Source: Halosimplex rubrum (GTDB lineage Archaea; Halobacteriota; Halobacteria; Halobacteriales; Haloarculaceae). From it: a stretch of 64,000 nucleotides of DNA. Below are positions 60,969-64,000 of this stretch, one piece after another. The stretch's first letter is position 1. The number at the start of each line of letters is the position of its first letter. A program made the translations under genes and the position numbers. The DNA lies in NCBI RefSeq assembly GCF_013415885.1, contig NZ_CP058910.1, positions 3,596,001 to 3,660,000 on the forward strand, written 5' to 3'. The notes below the pieces were generated by a model. That model saw nothing but the letters and a program-made list of their open reading frames with translations, did not search any database and was not told the DNA's origin.

Positions 60969-61736
60969 TCAGAGGCCGGTCGGGTGGTCGACGTAGGTCG
61001 TCTCCAGACCCCACTCCGCGGCGAGGTCACGCAGGGCGCGGACACCGAAGGTCTCGGTGGCGTAGTGACCGGCGAGATATACGTTGAGCCCCGCCTCGCG
61101 GGCTTCGTGGTAGACGCGGTGTTTGCCCTCGCCGACGACGAACGCGTCGGCGTCGGTCTCGACGGCCTCGTCGAGCCAGTCTGCCCCGGCGCCGGTCACG
61201 ACCGCCACGTCCTCGACGGTCTCGGGGCCGAAGTCGAGCACGGGGACGGGCCGCCCGCCGGTGTCGAGTTCGGCCGTCAGCGTCTCGGCGAGGTCGTCCC
61301 GGTCGACGGGGGATTCGAGTCGACCCCGCTGTCCGATCGTCACGGGGCCGAGTTCGCCGAACGGCTCGCGGTCGACGAGGCCGAGCGTGTCGGCGACGCC
61401 GGCGGCGTTGCCGAGGTCGGGGTGCCCGTCGAGCGGCAGGTGCGCGGCGTACAGCGCCACGTCGTGTTCGACCAGCGGCGCGACGCGGCCGTACTCGGTG
61501 CCGGTCACGCGCTCGATGCCGCCCCAGGACACCCCGTGGTGGACGACGAGCACGTCCGCGTCGCGCTCCGCGGCGACCTCGATCGTCGCCTCGACGGCGT
61601 CGACGGCGAACGCGACGGTCTCGACGGGTTTCTCGTCGGGGCCGACCTGCAGTCCGTTCGGGCTGGCGTCCACGTCGGCGTAGTCGTCGAGCGCCAGTCG
61701 CTCGCCGTACCGTTCGCACAGCGTCGAGAGGTCCAT
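60969..61736 (-). CDS. Nif3-like dinuclear metal-centre protein
   Basis: The 255-residue protein starts DLSTLCERYGERLALDDYADVDASPNGLQVG in part. VVHHGVSWGG holds the metal-binding histidines. AHLPLDGHPDLGNA and AFVVGEGKHRVYHEA follow, with a GH-containing LAGHYATETFGVRAL end. Nif3/NGG1p proteins form hexamers with dinuclear metal sites. Their role is unresolved but has been linked to GTP cyclohydrolase-like chemistry. ATG at 61736. Confidence 0.9.
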   Translation of the reverse strand: MDLSTLCERYGERLALDDYADVDASPNGLQVGPDEKPVETVAFAVDAVEATIEVAAERDADVLVVHHGVSWGGIERVTGTEYGRVAPLVEHDVALYAAHLPLDGHPDLGNAAGVADTLGLVDREPFGELGPVTIGQRGRLESPVDRDDLAETLTAELDTGGRPVPVLDFGPETVEDVAVVTGAGADWLDEAVETDADAFVVGEGKHRVYHEAREAGLNVYLAGHYATETFGVRALRDLAAEWGLETTYVDHPTGL

Positions 61737-61819
61737 GGCTCGCGGTTCGCCGGACGGGACTGTAGTGGTTGCGGCTGCTCTCGACCGGCGAGACCCGGGG
61801 CCGGACGGGACCCGGCGAC

Positions 61820-62842
61820 TCAGGCGTCGCCGGCGTAGAGCTGGCCGTTCTCCTCGCGCAGGAGGTCGTGCTCGACGGCCAGGTCGATCACCTTCTCGCA
61901 GTCGCTCTGGGAGACCTGGTAGGCGTTGGCCGCGACGGTGACGAACTCCGCCTTGTCGACGGGAAACTCCCGGTTCTCCAGCAGCCGCATCACCTTGGTG
62001 TTCTCCAGGCGGCTCATCGAGACGCGGTGCTCGCCGTCGCCGCCCGAACCCGACGCGTCACCGTCGTCGGCCCCGGTGCTCGACTGCTCGGCGGACCCGC
62101 CGTCCGACGCACTCCCGCTCGACTGCTCGGCGGACCCGCCGTCCGACGCACTCCCGCTCGACTGTCCGCCGGACCCGGACTCGTCGGCCCCGCCCCGGGC
62201 CGACTCGTCGGTCGAGCCGCCGGCCAGCGGGTCATCCGAGTCGTCGCCCGACGAGGCCGAGCCGCCGGCGGGAGCGTCCTCGTCGTCCTCGAACGCGCCG
62301 CCCGTGAGCGACCCCGTCTCGGAGGGGCCGTCGTCCTCCTTACGGAACCCCGCGCCGCGCGAGCGGGTGTACTTGCGCGCCTTCGACGGGCCGTCGCCGT
62401 CGTCCGACTCGTCCTCGGAATCGGGCTCCTCGCCGGCCGCGCGGTCGTCGCCGAACTCCATCTCCGAGGCCTCGGCGGCCTCCTCGGCGCTCGGCTCCTC
62501 GTCGCCCAGCGGCGTCAGGATCTCCTCGTCGTCGCCGAGCGTCGACTCGATGTCCCCCTGGGAGGTGTCCCCCGAAGCCGCCGAGTTTCCCGAACCCGCC
62601 GAGTCCCCCGAACCCGCCGACTCGTCCGGCCCGCTGGCGGCGGCCACGTCGCCGGCGTTCGCCTCGACGGCGTCGACGACGGTGTCGAGGACGGCGTCGA
62701 GCTTCCGCTGACAGGTACGACAGAGGACGACCGTCTTCTGGGCGTCGGTCCCGGGGTGGAGCGCCGACGGGACGACGGGGTGCTCTTCGAGCGTGGCGTC
62801 CAGCGCGGCGCCACAGAAGTAACATGACGAGAGTCGGTCCAT
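61820..62842 (-). CDS. Acidic low-complexity protein with N-terminal zinc finger
   Basis: The protein has 340 residues. The N-terminal 50 hold C-Y-F-C, HPVVPSALHPGTD and C-R-T-C-QRKL, an HNH/zinc-finger-like head. Residues about 65-270 are disordered Asp/Ser/Gly/Glu sequence that includes two 13-residue tandem repeats. The C-terminal 70 fold into a small helix/wing-like domain (NTKVMRLLENREFPVDKAEF). The last part resembles a DNA-binding domain. Function unknown. Confidence 0.72.
   Translation of the reverse strand: MDRLSSCYFCGAALDATLEEHPVVPSALHPGTDAQKTVVLCRTCQRKLDAVLDTVVDAVEANAGDVAAASGPDESAGSGDSAGSGNSAASGDTSQGDIESTLGDDEEILTPLGDEEPSAEEAAEASEMEFGDDRAAGEEPDSEDESDDGDGPSKARKYTRSRGAGFRKEDDGPSETGSLTGGAFEDDEDAPAGGSASSGDDSDDPLAGGSTDESARGGADESGSGGQSSGSASDGGSAEQSSGSASDGGSAEQSSTGADDGDASGSGGDGEHRVSMSRLENTKVMRLLENREFPVDKAEFVTVAANAYQVSQSDCEKVIDLAVEHDLLREENGQLYAGDA
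62079..62156 (+). repeat. 39-bp tandem repeat inside the acidic protein gene
   Basis: Two perfect 39-bp units (62079-62117 and 62118-62156) plus a degenerate third lie in the coding sequence. They give two 13-residue Ser/Gly/Asp-rich repeats in the protein. The exact match suggests recent in-frame duplication. Confidence 0.85.
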
Positions 62843-62896
62843 GCCTCCACCCTGTATCTCGGCCGACGTAAAACAGTCGGTGCGACCCCCCGCCCC

Positions 62897-63703
62897 CTAT
62901 CGATCCGCCGCGTGACTGTAGACGAACGCCCGCAGGAGTTTCGCCGCCAGCACCGCCGCCTGGCCGTCGTCGCGGTCGTTGACCTCGACCACGTCGAACC
63001 CCGCCGCGTGCGGGGCGACCTCGCGGACGACGCGCCGTCCCTCCCTCGGTTCGATCCCGAACGGCTCCTTGGTTCCGGTCCCGGGCGCGTAGGCCGGGTC
63101 GAACCCGTCGATGTCGACGCTGAGATAGGCCGACTCGTCGGCGTCGAAGTCGGGCTCCCAGTCGGCCACGTCCGCGGGGTCGACGACCGTCACGTCCGCC
63201 TCGCTCGCTCGCTCCCACTCGGCCTCGCTCCCGGTGCGCGCGCCGAGGACCACGGCCCGGTCGGCGACGTCGAGGGCGTGGCGGGTCACCGTCGCGTGGC
63301 TGAGCGGGTCACCGGCGTAGGACTCCCGCAGGTCGAGATGGGCGTCGAGACAGACGAACACGTCAGGGTCGGCGGCGCGGACGCCGGCGACGGTCACGGT
63401 GTGCTCGCCGCCGACGAGCAGCGGGACGGCCCCCTCCTCACGGAGGTCCCCGCAGGTCCCGCGGAGGTAGGTGAGATACTCCTCGGTGTCGGCGGTGGGA
63501 CCGATGTCGCCGTGGTCGTAGACGCTCAGCTCGGAGAAGTGCCGGTCGGTACGGTGGTCGTAGTCGTCGAAGGCCTCGGCGTAGCGGCGGACGCGGTCCG
63601 GGCCGAACCTGGCGCCGGGCTCGAACGAGGTGGAGGCGTCGAGCGGTGCGCCGACGAGCGCGTACGCTGCGTCGGCCCGCGCGGCGGCCGCGCCGGGGAA
63701 CAT
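62897..63703 (-). CDS. speB: Agmatinase
   Basis: The 268-residue ureohydrolase has a binuclear Mn site in GGEHT, CLDAHLDLRESY and SVDIDGFDPAYAPGTGTKEP. It hydrolyses agmatine to putrescine plus urea (or acts on aminopropyl/guanidino forms). The gene starts 12 bases after the stop of aIF-5A in the same direction, a linkage common in haloarchaea. It fits a role in hypusine formation, where agmatine-derived groups replace spermidine. ATG at 63703. Confidence 0.94.
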   Translation of the reverse strand: MFPGAAAARADAAYALVGAPLDASTSFEPGARFGPDRVRRYAEAFDDYDHRTDRHFSELSVYDHGDIGPTADTEEYLTYLRGTCGDLREEGAVPLLVGGEHTVTVAGVRAADPDVFVCLDAHLDLRESYAGDPLSHATVTRHALDVADRAVVLGARTGSEAEWERASEADVTVVDPADVADWEPDFDADESAYLSVDIDGFDPAYAPGTGTKEPFGIEPREGRRVVREVAPHAAGFDVVEVNDRDDGQAAVLAAKLLRAFVYSHAADR

Positions 63704-63715
63704 TCTACTCGGGCC

Positions 63716-64000
63716 TCAGACGATCTTGCGCTGGGACTCCATCTCGAGGTACTCGATCTCGTCGTCGGGTTCCATCGAGACGCCGTCGGGGAGCGCGAGC
63801 GTGAAGGTGTCGAACGTCTCCAGGTCCATGACCTGCGCCTCGTCGCCGCCGGAGGTCGAGACGACCTGCCCCTGCTTGCGGTTGATGATCGGGACGCGGA
63901 TCTTCGCGTCGACCGGCTGCGAGAGGTTTCGCTTCTTGCCGTCGAAGACGCCCTCGGCCTCGACGCGGGCCTTCGCACTGCCGTGTTTGCCGGGTTTGGC
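63716..64000 (-). CDS. eif5A: Translation initiation factor aIF-5A (partial)
   Basis: The 3' 95 codons of the gene are present; its start lies beyond the window. The visible [19 protein letters not shown] contains the hypusine site lysine (K in PGKHG), followed by the KOW-like and OB domains ([16 protein letters not shown]). aIF-5A helps ribosomes through proline-rich stretches and needs hypusination. It is upstream of speB in a probable operon. Confidence 0.94.
   Translation of the reverse strand, partial: AKPGKHGSAKARVEAEGVFDGKKRNLSQPVDAKIRVPIINRKQGQVVSTSGGDEAQVMDLETFDTFTLALPDGVSMEPDDEIEYLEMESQRKIV

Overview
This 64 kb window comes from a halophilic archaeon (class Halobacteria). The DNA is very GC-rich with C/G in most third codon positions. 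The predicted proteins are strongly acidic. Many genes have an archaeal TATA box about 27 bases before the start codon, which implies leaderless mRNAs. Archaeal and haloarchaeal families are present: aIF-1A, aIF-5A, deoxyhypusine synthase, HalOD1 and amphi-Trp domains, and many tiny zinc-ribbon proteins. No rRNA, tRNA or CRISPR array was recognised. The genus cannot be fixed from the sequence alone.

Layout. Positions 1-13 kb hold ordinary chromosomal genes: folD, a PadR regulator beside an AI-2E-type transporter, an MgtC/DUF4010 membrane protein, a class III aminotransferase, a divergent sugar isomerase/epimerase pair, an FKBP isomerase and an aldo/keto reductase. A well-structured candidate small RNA lies at about 2.0 kb. 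Positions 13-20 kb are rich in membrane proteins and include a PAP2 phosphatase gene that has lost its PSGH motif. They end with an intact 697-bp IS6-type insertion sequence with perfect 8-bp target duplications. Positions 20-30 kb carry a CapA-like protein, a bacterial-type leuS, a GlpA-like flavoenzyme, a squalene/phytoene synthase, a frameshifted geranylgeranyl-reductase-like gene and aIF-1A. Positions 30-41 kb form an alpha-glucan block: 4-alpha-glucanotransferase, a glycogen-synthase-like glycosyltransferase, a GH13 amylase and a 1510-residue protein with two GH15-like halves.

Positions 44.2-47.8 kb are a lower-GC accessory island of toxin-antitoxin-like pairs in different states of decay. 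It holds a MazF-like toxin with a one-base frameshift beside an HTH gene, remnants of an Orc1/Cdc6 gene and of an unknown gene, an apparently intact MNT-HEPN pair, and a VapBC-like pair whose PIN toxin has an internal stop codon. This is the most unusual part of the window.

Positions 48-64 kb return to core genes: rtcA, an ABC exporter, ATP-dependent pckA, deoxyhypusine synthase, an ALDH/SDR operon, SprT, a YchF-type GTPase, a Nif3-like protein, agmatinase and the 3' part of aIF-5A. Agmatinase, aIF-5A and deoxyhypusine synthase together cover much of the hypusine pathway.

Two copies of a long GC-rich dispersed repeat (11.18-11.42 kb and 33.74-33.99 kb), a 24-bp tandem array after the ABC exporter and a 39-bp tandem repeat inside an acidic protein gene are the main repetitive features. 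Four or five genes are broken by small lesions. Some of these could be assembly errors, so read-level checks matter.
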